DNA from: an uncultured Elusimicrobiales bacterium
Lineage (GTDB): Bacteria; Elusimicrobiota; Elusimicrobia; Elusimicrobiales; Elusimicrobiaceae
Assembly (NCBI GenBank): GCA_944325235.1
Contig: CALUZE010000080.1
Span: 1-6,331, forward strand
Direction of reading: 5' to 3'
Length of the DNA: 6,331 nt
Part shown: positions 1 through 5,700 of the stretch, in pieces
Numbering within the stretch: the first letter of the stretch is position 1
Layout of the letters: each line of letters starts with the position of its first letter
Notes under the pieces: generated by a model
What the model was told of the DNA's origin: nothing
The model's database searches: none
The model's input: the letters and a program-made list of their open reading frames with translations, nothing else
Made by a program: the position numbers and the translations under genes

Positions 1-187
1 CACCGAAGAACCCAAAATGAAACCGCATTACGAGGCGGTGCGCCAGTCGCTTTCCCGGGTGTTTGAAGTCCCGGTGGAACGTATCAGTTTTAAATCAAAA
101 AGCCACGAGCACGTGGGCGAAATCGGCCGCGGAGAAGCGGCCATGTGCCAGGCCGTGGCCACATTAAAAATAAGGAGCAGTCTATGA
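1..187 (+). CDS. ispF: 2-C-methyl-D-erythritol 2,4-cyclodiphosphate synthase, C-terminal part (5' end outside window)
   Basis: Reading from base 2, 61 codons run open to a TGA at 185-187. The peptide ends in SHEHVGEIGRGEAAMCQAV followed by a short tail. This matches the C-terminal signature of IspF (a TTE-x-LGF-x-GRGEGIA-x-(E/Q)AV type motif), preceded by the expected 'PKMKPH...VRQSLS...V..ERISFK' helix and strand. IspF converts 4-diphosphocytidyl-methylerythritol 2-phosphate to the cyclic diphosphate plus CMP in the MEP isoprenoid pathway, as a cytosolic trimer with metal ions. The Glu of 'HEH' aligns with the conserved metal-associated Glu of the family, although the usual Thr residues beside it are Ser/His here. 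Only about the last third of a roughly 160-residue protein is visible, so a fused IspD-IspF enzyme cannot be excluded. The stop codon overlaps the ATG of the next gene (ATGA, 184-187). Confidence 0.88.
   Translation, partial: TEEPKMKPHYEAVRQSLSRVFEVPVERISFKSKSHEHVGEIGRGEAAMCQAVATLKIRSSL
172..177 (+). promoter_or_regulatory. Ribosome binding site of the lipoprotein gene
   Basis: AAGGAG lies inside the 3' end of ispF, 6 nt before the ATG at 184. It settles the start at 184 rather than at an in-frame GTG at 145, which would add 13 residues ahead of the signal peptide. Confidence 0.8.
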
Positions 188-750
188 AGATTCGGATGAT
201 TACCATTTTATTATTGGCGGGGTTGGTGTGTGCGTGTAGCACGACGGATTACCGCTCGCGCAAAAAAGTAACCCAAGGCATTGATTATTCCCGCTATCCC
301 GGCAACGAAATTTATTACGAATTTACGTCCGATATTCCGATGGAACCTTCGGTTTTGGGGGAAGTTACGCCGACGACCGAAGAAACGCCGGATGAAAATG
401 CCGATTTTACGTCCGAAAATATCGCCAGCACGTACGGCAACTATGGTGACGTGGTGGTGAACGTGGCGGCGCATAAATTTAAACTGGGTTCCTCGGCCTC
501 CCGCAGCGAAATGGCCGTGTTCCAAAAAGCGTTGGACAAAGCCTATTCCGTAGCCCTTCGCAAGTATCGGCCCGTCGGGTTTACCTACGCCATGAGCAGT
601 GTGGGCGCGGTCAATCCGCTTTCGGATATTGAAGTGCGCTGCATGCTCAGCGAGCAATCCGCCAACGACGTGGGCCAAGCAACCTGCAAGTTGTTTTTTG
701 ACACGATTTCTTCCACCTATGTGGAACTGATGCAAGAGGCGAATAAATGA
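184..750 (+). CDS. Predicted lipoprotein of unknown function (188 aa)
   Basis: I do not recognise this family. The start at 184 is preceded by AAGGAG and gives a classic type II signal peptide: basic MKIR, a hydrophobic stretch at about residues 5-17, then V-C-A-C with Cys18 as the probable lipidated residue. The +2 residue is Ser, which would suit outer-membrane sorting if E. coli rules apply. Residues 19-85 are polar and acidic, with a Thr/Glu/Pro-rich linker at about 60-75, so they are probably extended. Residues 87-186 look like a small alpha/beta domain (VVVNVAAHKF strand, a helix at about 107-128, then strands). Cys153 and Cys168 could form a disulfide. The gene overlaps both neighbours by 4 nt (ATGA at 184-187 and at 747-750), so it is almost certainly co-translated with ispF and cysS. 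Neither neighbour explains a cell-envelope lipoprotein here. The existence of the gene and its lipidation are well supported; the function is open. Confidence 0.85.
   Translation: MKIRMITILLLAGLVCACSTTDYRSRKKVTQGIDYSRYPGNEIYYEFTSDIPMEPSVLGEVTPTTEETPDENADFTSENIASTYGNYGDVVVNVAAHKFKLGSSASRSEMAVFQKALDKAYSVALRKYRPVGFTYAMSSVGAVNPLSDIEVRCMLSEQSANDVGQATCKLFFDTISSTYVELMQEANK
734..739 (+). promoter_or_regulatory. Ribosome binding site of cysS
   Basis: AAGAGG sits 7 nt before the ATG at 747 and lies within the last codons of the lipoprotein gene. Two tandem ATGs (747 and 750) follow. The spacing and the ATGA overlap favour 747, though 750 would also be workable. Confidence 0.6.
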
Positions 751-2147
751 TGTACTTATACAATACCGCTACCCACCACAAGGACGAGTTTAAACCGCAG
801 AATGAAAAACAAGTAACGATGTACTGCTGCGGGCCGACGGTGTACAACTATGCGCACATCGGCAATTTGCGTACGTATATTTTTGAAGATTTACTCTCGC
901 GCACCATTCGCCTGCACTACCCGCTTAAGCACGTGATGAACGTGACGGATGTGGGGCACTTGGTGTCCGACGCCGACGACGGCGAAGACAAAATGGAAGT
1001 GGCCACCGCGCGCGAAGGCAAAAGCGCGTGGGACATTGCCAAATTTTACGAAGCCAAATTCTGGCAGGATTACGATGCCCTGCACTGCACGCGGCCGACC
1101 ATCATCAGCCGTGCGACGCAGCACATCCCGGATATGATTGCGCTGGTAAAAACCCTGGAAGAAAAAGGCTACACGTACCGCACTTCCGACGGAATTTATT
1201 ACGATACGTCCAAATTTCCCCGCTACGACGCCCTGGTGGGCCATGCGCGCATCAGCGGTTTGCAGGGCGGCGCCCGCGTGGAAATGAGCGACGAAAAACG
1301 CAACCCGACCGATTTCGCCTTGTGGAAATTTTCTCCCAAGGATAAAAAACGCCAAATGGAATGGGACAGCCCCTGGGGCGTCGGATTCCCGGGCTGGCAT
1401 ATTGAATGCTCGGCCATGGCCATGAAGTACCTGGGCCACACGCTGGACATCCACTGCGGCGGCATTGACCACGTGACCATCCACCACACCAACGAAATCG
1501 CCCAGAGCGAAGCCGCCACCGGGCAGAAATACGTGAATTATTGGGTGCACGGCGAATTTTTGATTTTGCGCTCGGGCAAAATGTCCAAATCCGGCGGGAC
1601 GTTTGTGACGCTGGACGTACTGAAAGAAAAAGGCTACGAGCCGCTGGCGTACCGCTATTTGTGCTTGGGCGCCCATTACCGCACGCAGCTGGAATTTTCG
1701 TACGAAAGCATGGACAGCGCCGCCAAAAGTTTAAAGAACCTTCGCGCCCTGTGCGCGCAGGCCAAAGCGGCGGCCGCCGAAAAAGCCCGGGAAACGGATA
1801 ACTCCCGCGCCTGGAAACAAAAATTTACCGCCGCCATGGAGGACGATTTAAACGCGCCCAAGGCCCTGGCCTTAACGTGGGAAGCGGCCCGCAGCGCCGA
1901 ACTGACGCCGGCGGAAAAATTGGATTTTCTGCAATTTGCCGATACGATTTTGTCGCTTGATTTGTTTGCACAACCCGCGGCCGCGGAAGTCCAGCTGCCC
2001 GAAGAAGTAAAAAAACTGCTGGAAGAACGTGCCCGTGCCCGCGTCGCCAAAGATTGGAAAAAATCCGATGAATTGCGCGACGCCATCGCCCAAGCGGGGT
2101 ACATCGTAAAGGATACGCCCAAAGGGCAGCAAACGGAGAAAAAATAA
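747..2147 (+). CDS. cysS: Cysteinyl-tRNA synthetase
   Basis: Class I aminoacyl-tRNA synthetase that charges tRNA-Cys using cysteine and ATP in the cytosol. The 466 residues are close to the 461 of the E. coli enzyme, so it looks full length. The N-terminal catalytic domain shows MYCCGPTVYNYAHIGNLRT, with the HIGH-type signature HIGN at 37-40. The expected zinc/cysteine-recognition ligands are Cys28, Cys221 (in GWHIECSAM), His246 and Glu250 (in HHTNEIAQSEA). The second signature, KMSKS, is intact at 278-282. Residues from about 330 onward form the alpha-helical DALR-type and C-terminal tRNA-binding part, with a charged, Ala/Lys/Glu-rich linker at about 340-355. The start overlaps the lipoprotein stop (ATGA), and the adenosine deaminase starts 1 nt after its TAA. 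Clustering of ispF with cysS is also known from Bacillus-type ispD-ispF-gltX-cysE-cysS clusters, but the intervening lipoprotein is not part of that pattern. Identification is very secure. Confidence 0.98.
   Translation: MMYLYNTATHHKDEFKPQNEKQVTMYCCGPTVYNYAHIGNLRTYIFEDLLSRTIRLHYPLKHVMNVTDVGHLVSDADDGEDKMEVATAREGKSAWDIAKFYEAKFWQDYDALHCTRPTIISRATQHIPDMIALVKTLEEKGYTYRTSDGIYYDTSKFPRYDALVGHARISGLQGGARVEMSDEKRNPTDFALWKFSPKDKKRQMEWDSPWGVGFPGWHIECSAMAMKYLGHTLDIHCGGIDHVTIHHTNEIAQSEAATGQKYVNYWVHGEFLILRSGKMSKSGGTFVTLDVLKEKGYEPLAYRYLCLGAHYRTQLEFSYESMDSAAKSLKNLRALCAQAKAAAAEKARETDNSRAWKQKFTAAMEDDLNAPKALALTWEAARSAELTPAEKLDFLQFADTILSLDLFAQPAAAEVQLPEEVKKLLEERARARVAKDWKKSDELRDAIAQAGYIVKDTPKGQQTEKK
2135..2138 (+). 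promoter_or_regulatory. Ribosome binding site of the adenosine deaminase gene
   Basis: GGAG within the last codons of cysS lies 10 nt before the ATG at 2149. The spacing is slightly long but workable, and only one base separates the cysS stop from the next start. Confidence 0.5.
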
Positions 2148-2148
2148 T

Positions 2149-3372
2149 ATGAAACGAGTTCCTGCCGAGTTTTTAAAACGCATCCCCAAGGCGGATTTGC
2201 ACGTGCATTTGGACGGGTCGCTGCGGCTGTCCACCTTGATTGATCTGGCCAAAAAAGAAGGCGTAGAACTGCCGGACTACACCGAAAAAGGCCTGCGCCA
2301 AAAAGTGTTTAAAGACAAATACGAATCGCTGGTGGAATACCTGAAAGGATTCTCGTATACGGATGCGGTGATGCGCAATGCCGAAAACATTGAACGCATC
2401 GCTTACGAACTGGGGCAGGACGCCATTGCCGAAGGGGTGCGCTACCTGGAAGTACGCTTTGCGCCGCAGCTGCACGCCAACGAAAATCTGACCGCGCAGG
2501 AAGCCGTGCGCGCCGTGGTGCGCGGGCTGGAACGGGCCAAAAAGGAACATAACACTTCCCCCGCGGTAAAGAAGGGAGAAGATTTGGAATTTTATTTTGG
2601 CGTGATTGCGTGCGCCATGCGCAATTTTAACCAAAATATGTCGCCTTATTACGCCACGCTAATCAAGGCCCTTTCCCAGGCGAGCAAGAGCGAAATTGTG
2701 TCGGTTGCGTCGCTGGAATTGGCCAAAATGGTGGTCAAATTGGCCAAGGAAGAAAAACTGCCCGTGGTGGGGTTTGACCTCGCCGGGGAAGAAGCCGGCT
2801 ACCCCGCGGCCGACCATTTGGCGGCCTACCGCTACGTGCACAAACATTTTATCCGCAAGACGGTCCACTCCGGCGAAGCGTACGGACCTGAATCTATTTT
2901 CCAGGCCATTACCGATTGCTACGCCAACCGCCTGGGCCACGGGACGCACCTGTTTGCCGCGGATATGATTAAGGACAAAAAAGTCAAAAATAAAGAAGAA
3001 TACGTCAATTCGCTGGCGGACTATATTGCCAGCGAGCGTATCGGCATTGAAGTCTGCCTGACGAGCAACCTGCAAACGCTGCCGCAGATTAAATCCGTCA
3101 AAGACCACCCGATTAAAGAAATGATCAAACGCGGTCTGCCCGTAAGCATTAATACGGATAACCGCCTGGTTTCCAATACGACGGTGACCAAAGAAATGGA
3201 CCTGCTGGTGCGCAACGTACCGCTGGCGCCCAAAGAATTAAAAAACATCGTCATCGCCGGGTTTAAGAGCGGATTCTTCCCGGGGAGCTACGTGGAAAAA
3301 CGCCGCTTCGTGCGCAAAGTGATAGACCGCTACAATGCGTTGGCGCGGGAATACGGCGTGCCGCTGTACTGA
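2149..3372 (+). CDS. add: Adenosine deaminase family protein
   Basis: Zinc-dependent amidohydrolase-fold enzyme, most likely deaminating adenosine or deoxyadenosine to the inosine form in purine salvage, in the cytosol. The active-site residues appear in order: the H-x-H pair His18/His20 in ADLHVHLDGSLR (Asp22 is the usual ribose contact), His240 and Glu243 in VHSGEAYGP, His264 in RLGHGTH, and Asp337 in SINTDNRL. The 240-243-264 spacing equals that of mouse ADA (214-217-238). One deviation is that the usual Asp-Asp of 'TDD' is Asp337-Asn338. The CLTSNLQT segment and the 'TDNRLVSNT' form resemble, from memory, a bacterial subgroup that carries TDN. At 407 residues it is longer than E. coli Add (333). 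The extra length includes a Lys-rich insertion around residues 125-150 and a longer C-terminal tail. A related 6-aminopurine nucleoside could be the true substrate. It is the last gene of the ispF-cysS block and is followed by a strong terminator. Confidence 0.9.
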   Translation: MKRVPAEFLKRIPKADLHVHLDGSLRLSTLIDLAKKEGVELPDYTEKGLRQKVFKDKYESLVEYLKGFSYTDAVMRNAENIERIAYELGQDAIAEGVRYLEVRFAPQLHANENLTAQEAVRAVVRGLERAKKEHNTSPAVKKGEDLEFYFGVIACAMRNFNQNMSPYYATLIKALSQASKSEIVSVASLELAKMVVKLAKEEKLPVVGFDLAGEEAGYPAADHLAAYRYVHKHFIRKTVHSGEAYGPESIFQAITDCYANRLGHGTHLFAADMIKDKKVKNKEEYVNSLADYIASERIGIEVCLTSNLQTLPQIKSVKDHPIKEMIKRGLPVSINTDNRLVSNTTVTKEMDLLVRNVPLAPKELKNIVIAGFKSGFFPGSYVEKRRFVRKVIDRYNALAREYGVPLY

Positions 3373-3388
3373 TTCATTGTTTTTCCCA

Positions 3389-3421
3389 ACAAACAGCCCC
3401 GGTTTTGCCGGGGCTGTTTTT
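3389..3421 (+). terminator. Rho-independent terminator of the ispF-cysS-add block (copy 1 of a duplicated terminator)
   Basis: CAGCCCCGG (3394-3402) pairs perfectly with CCGGGGCTG (3408-3416) around a TTTTG loop. The stem is followed by five T and preceded by AAA that can pair with the first of them. It begins about 20 nt after the adenosine deaminase stop. Bases 3389-3420 recur identically at 4065-4096 after the pilin gene. Confidence 0.93.
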
Positions 3422-3464
3422 ATTGATCCTTGTGGGGTTGTGGTACAGCCTACTGTGCGAAGCG

Positions 3465-3496
3465 TTGGAAAAGAGGAGCCTTGGAGTAAAAGAGGA
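3465..3496 (+). repeat. Imperfect tandem direct repeat upstream of the pilin gene
   Basis: TTGGAAAAGAGGA (3465-3477) is followed by TTGGAGTAAAAGAGGA (3481-3496). The two differ by a small insertion, with the shared AAAAGAGGA cores starting 19 bases apart (3469 and 3488). The second copy runs into a perfect 10-bp palindrome, AGGATATCCT (3493-3502). The position, 50-80 nt before the pilin start, would suit a regulator site, but chance purine richness is possible. Confidence 0.35.
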
Positions 3497-3517
3497 TATC
3501 CTTTAGGGCTTGTTTTG

Positions 3518-3529
3518 TTTTTTTTTTTT
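3518..3529 (+). repeat. Twelve-T homopolymer tract in the pilin leader
   Basis: An uninterrupted run of 12 T ends 14 nt before the pilin ATG at 3544. It lies between a weak TTGTTT (3510-3515) and a GATAAA -10-like hexamer (3530-3535), a gap of only 14 nt as written. Such tracts can change length by polymerase slippage, and one here would alter promoter geometry rather than reading frame. The hexamers are weak, so the promoter assignment is tentative; the tract itself is plain. Confidence 0.6.
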
Positions 3530-3543
3530 GATAAACTTTGGCT

Positions 3544-4056
3544 ATGAACAAAATTTATCAAAAAACCGGCCCGACGAGAAAAAATGCCGGGTTTACGCTA
3601 ATAGAGCTATTGGTGGTCGTTTTAATTATTGGGATATTGGCGGCAGTAGCTGTTCCGCTGTATCAACGGGCAGTGGAAAAAGCGCGTTTAACGGACTTCA
3701 TTCAAAAAATGGCATCATATAAGAAAGCCGCCGAAGTATATTACATCGCCAACGGTTCATATCCGACGGATCCCTCCGGATTGGATATAGAAGTATTTTC
3801 CGAATGTCGGAAAGTGAGAGGGAACGGCATGGATTTTTACTGCCCGGATTATCGGGTGGATGCCAATATTAGCCTGACGGGAAGGATTTATGTGGAGTAC
3901 TGTCCGGGAAAAGCTGACCCAGCCGGCCCTTGCCCGTCTGGGTCAGTGAAAATTATAGCCAAATATCCTTTGGAACATGCCGAAAATCAAACCTGTTCGT
4001 GTTGGGGGGATACGGTGCTATGTAAAATGCTAAATGACAACTTATGTCCTGGATGA
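3544..4056 (+). CDS. Type IV pilin / pseudopilin, cysteine-rich (170 aa)
   Basis: A short basic leader ending in Gly16 is followed by Phe17 and the hallmark FTLIELLVVVLIIGILAAVA. This is a class III signal cut by a PilD-type prepilin peptidase, with Glu21 (position +5 of the mature protein) present. The hydrophobic helix runs to about residue 38 and continues as the amphipathic half of alpha-1 (YQRAVEKARLTDFIQKMASY). The globular part (about 60-170) has GSYPTDPSGLDI, typical of PilE/PilA-like and type II secretion-like proteins, and eight cysteines (88, 100, 120, 130, 151, 153, 160, 168), so a disulfide-braced head is likely. The ATG at 3544 is chosen because it gives a normal leader; an in-frame TTG at 3538 adds only two residues, and a TAA at 3532-3534 closes the frame upstream. 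No purine-rich ribosome site precedes it. The gene is nearer 45% GC than its mid-50s neighbours and uses ATA and AGA codons. No assembly genes (PilB/C/D) are in the window, so it is probably one of several dispersed pilin genes. Pilus subunit versus secretion pseudopilin cannot be told. Confidence 0.93.
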   Translation: MNKIYQKTGPTRKNAGFTLIELLVVVLIIGILAAVAVPLYQRAVEKARLTDFIQKMASYKKAAEVYYIANGSYPTDPSGLDIEVFSECRKVRGNGMDFYCPDYRVDANISLTGRIYVEYCPGKADPAGPCPSGSVKIIAKYPLEHAENQTCSCWGDTVLCKMLNDNLCPG

Positions 4057-4064
4057 CTCTTTTT

Positions 4065-4100
4065 ACAAACAGCCCCGGTTTTGCCGGGGCTGTTTTATTT
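4065..4100 (+). terminator. Rho-independent terminator of the pilin gene (copy 2 of the duplicated terminator)
   Basis: The stem CAGCCCCGG (4070-4078) / CCGGGGCTG (4084-4092) with loop TTTTG is followed by TTTTATTT. It starts 8 nt after the pilin stop and is identical over 32 bases to 3389-3420. Read on the minus strand the hairpin is followed by TTTGTAAAA, so it could also weakly stop transcripts from the convergent CLC gene, whose stop codon lies about 100 nt away. Confidence 0.92.
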
Positions 4101-4200
4101 GCGGGACAAGCAGAAAAATTTTTGTGCATTTGCGTTCGTAACTTTTTAAAACTTTGCCAGTGGATAATGTTTCCCTGCCGCAAAGGGACCCGGCCGCGCT

Positions 4201-5556
4201 TCATTTGGTTCTTGTAGGAATTAAATGTTTGACCATTTTCCACAAAGTCTTTTTAATAAGGCCTTTGCGGGTGGGCATTTTTTGTTCGGCCGTTTCGTAC
4301 ACGGGGCGTGCCTGCGGGAGGGGGGCTTCCCCGGCTTTTCCGCCTTCCAAGGAAATGCGCTGGCTGGGATAGATGCTTTGCTGCCCCGTTACCAAAAAGC
4401 TAATCACGCACGCCACCGCGGCGTACGGGGCAATTTCCGCCCCGAACAGTTCTATGGCCATAATGCTGGCGGCCAGCGGGGTGTTGGCCGTGCCGGCCAG
4501 TACGGCCACCAGGCCCAGGGCGGCCAGGGTGGCGCTGTCCACGCGCAGGAAATCGGCCAGCATGGCTCCCGCCTGCGCGCCCACAAAGAAAATCGGCGTC
4601 ACCACGCCGCCAATGCCGCCGGCCGCAAAGGTGACGGAGGTGGTAATCATCTTGTACAAAAAGCCGAACGGGGAATCCGGCGGGTTGCCGCTGAGTACAC
4701 TCTCTATGCCGGGCATACCGAGCCCCAAATACAGCGGGGAAATAAAGTATCCCACCGCCACTAAAAACAAGCCGCCGATGACGCACGCCCAAAACAAACG
4801 TGTTTTGAGTATCAAATAGCGGAAGACGACGCGGACAAATTTGGTAATTTCAATAAACAGCACCGACACCAACCCGAAAAACATACCGGCCACAATCATT
4901 TTAAGAAAGAACTGTTCCGAAAATACCGGCACAAAGTGCAGCGGGTGATAAATATAATCTACGCCTAAAAACGAGGTTACCTGGAAAGCGGTTATCCCGG
5001 CCACCAGGGAGGGGAACATCACTTCGTAAAAAATATGCCCGGCCCACAGCACTTCCAGCCCGAACAGCGCGCCCGATATCGGCACGCCGAACACGCCCGC
5101 AAAGCCCGCGCTTACGCCGCAAATCATCATTTTGCGCTGGTCCTGCGGGTTCATGCGCATCAGCCGCGCCAGCAGCGAGGATACGCCCGCCCCCACGTCG
5201 GCGCAGGGGGCTTCTTTCCCGGCGGAACCGCCGGTGACCATCGTGACGATGGACAGCGTAAAACCTTTAAAAATGGAAATAAACGAAATCGGACGGTAGG
5301 AATTGATTTTGTTGATGACGGCGTCGGTGGAATAATCGGTATCGCGTTTGGCTACTTTGCGCCCCAGCACGGCTACGCCGTAAAGCACAAACGGAAGACC
5401 CAGGTAAAAAAGCGGTATGCCGTTGCGGTAAGCGATGGCGGCATCCAAAATTTTTAGAAACAGGGCGTCCAGTACGCCCACAATCAGGCCGATGACGGTG
5501 GCCCAAAAGAACCATTTGATAATGCTGATTACGCTGTTTTTGTGTTCATCAAACAT
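4201..5556 (-). CDS. CLC-family chloride channel / transporter
   Basis: Polytopic inner-membrane protein of 451 residues, the usual length of a bacterial CLC without C-terminal CBS domains. Recognisable segments in order are: TM helices from about residue 10; GGSAGKEAP (109-117), equivalent to the GxEGP motif with gating Glu115 but Ala for the usual Gly; GVSAGFAGVFGVPISGALFGLEV (147-169), the 'GxxAxFxxPLxGxxFxxE' region; GLGMPGIE (278-285); GGIGGVVTPIFFVGAQAG (313-330), the 'GGxFxP' pore segment; and a late helix at about 343-372 with TANTPLAASIMAIE. The selectivity GSGIP motif near the first third is not evident; the corresponding stretch reads YSTDAVINKI. The residue after Glu168 aligns with the proton glutamate of E. 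coli ClC (E203) and is Val169. The family moves Cl- or related anions, either as a channel or by H+ exchange; the subtype and the ion (chloride, nitrate, fluoride) are not settled. The tail (about 400-451) is basic and soluble. The gene is transcribed alone, divergent from the MarC-type gene and convergent with the pilin gene. Confidence 0.92.
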   Translation of the reverse strand: MFDEHKNSVISIIKWFFWATVIGLIVGVLDALFLKILDAAIAYRNGIPLFYLGLPFVLYGVAVLGRKVAKRDTDYSTDAVINKINSYRPISFISIFKGFTLSIVTMVTGGSAGKEAPCADVGAGVSSLLARLMRMNPQDQRKMMICGVSAGFAGVFGVPISGALFGLEVLWAGHIFYEVMFPSLVAGITAFQVTSFLGVDYIYHPLHFVPVFSEQFFLKMIVAGMFFGLVSVLFIEITKFVRVVFRYLILKTRLFWACVIGGLFLVAVGYFISPLYLGLGMPGIESVLSGNPPDSPFGFLYKMITTSVTFAAGGIGGVVTPIFFVGAQAGAMLADFLRVDSATLAALGLVAVLAGTANTPLAASIMAIELFGAEIAPYAAVACVISFLVTGQQSIYPSQRISLEGGKAGEAPLPQARPVYETAEQKMPTRKGLIKKTLWKMVKHLIPTRTK

Positions 5557-5562
5557 AGTAAT

Positions 5563-5591
5563 ATCTTACTAAATTGCCTGTACGGACACAA
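5563..5591 (-). promoter_or_regulatory. Possible sigma-70 promoter of the CLC gene
   Basis: On the minus strand TTGTGT (5591-5586) and TAAGAT (5568-5563) are separated by 17 nt. They match only 3/6 and 4/6 of the consensus. Transcription would begin almost at the ATG (5556), and no good Shine-Dalgarno site is visible before it (only AGTAAGA). Confidence 0.25.
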
Positions 5592-5625
5592 AAACATCTT
5601 TCCGCACGCCGGGAAGGACCATTTT

Positions 5626-5634
5626 TGCTATACT
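5626..5634 (+). promoter_or_regulatory. Extended -10 promoter of the MarC-type gene
   Basis: TGCTATACT fits the extended -10 pattern TGnTATAAT with one mismatch. The region 17 nt upstream (ACGCCG) is not a -35 box, which is consistent with reliance on the TGn extension. Transcription would start near 5641 and give a leader of about 60 nt. Confidence 0.5.
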
Positions 5635-5647
5635 ATATAGGAATAAA

Positions 5648-5667
5648 CCGGCTTATAAAACAGCCGG
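5648..5667 (+). other. Small hairpin in the leader of the MarC-type gene
   Basis: CCGGCT (5648-5653) pairs with AGCCGG (5662-5667) around an eight-base A/T-rich loop. It would lie just after the predicted transcription start and 20 nt before the ribosome site. It has no tight T-run behind it, so it is not a normal terminator. It may stabilise the mRNA 5' end. Confidence 0.4.
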
Positions 5668-5687
5668 AAGCATTTGTAATTTTTCAG

Positions 5688-5693
5688 AAGGAG
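5688..5693 (+). promoter_or_regulatory. Ribosome binding site of the MarC-type gene
   Basis: AAGGAG with 7-nt spacing to the ATG at 5701 fixes that start. Confidence 0.8.
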
Positions 5694-5700
5694 AGTACGT

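Noticed and set aside
145..183. GTG start that would extend the lipoprotein by 13 residues
   Set aside because: It lies inside ispF, has no ribosome site at the right distance, and would place a charged stretch before a proper signal peptide; AAGGAG points to 184.
891..1676. Long antisense open frame (261 codons) opposite cysS
   Set aside because: It is His/Arg/Phe-rich with no recognisable domain and mirrors the codon bias of a certain gene on the other strand, so it is a shadow frame. The same applies to the antisense frames over the lipoprotein, adenosine deaminase and MarC-type genes and to the plus-strand frames over the CLC gene.
3434..3455. Possible sigma-54 promoter (GG-N10-GC) before the pilin gene
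   Set aside because: Only the GG and GC dinucleotides fit; the surrounding bases do not match TGGCACG or TTGCA, so it is at chance level.
3510..3722. TTG-initiated frame through the T12 tract into the pilin region, as a translational phase switch
   Set aside because: It reads the pilin gene out of frame, and a one-base change of the tract into the pilin frame meets the TAA at 3532-3534. Slippage could therefore only act on transcription.
4101..4200. Possible minus-strand terminator for the CLC gene in the convergent gap
   Set aside because: There is a weak TCCCT/AGGGA stem near 4172-4188 and A/T-rich runs, but no stem is directly followed by a T-run on the minus strand. Nothing here can be called with confidence.
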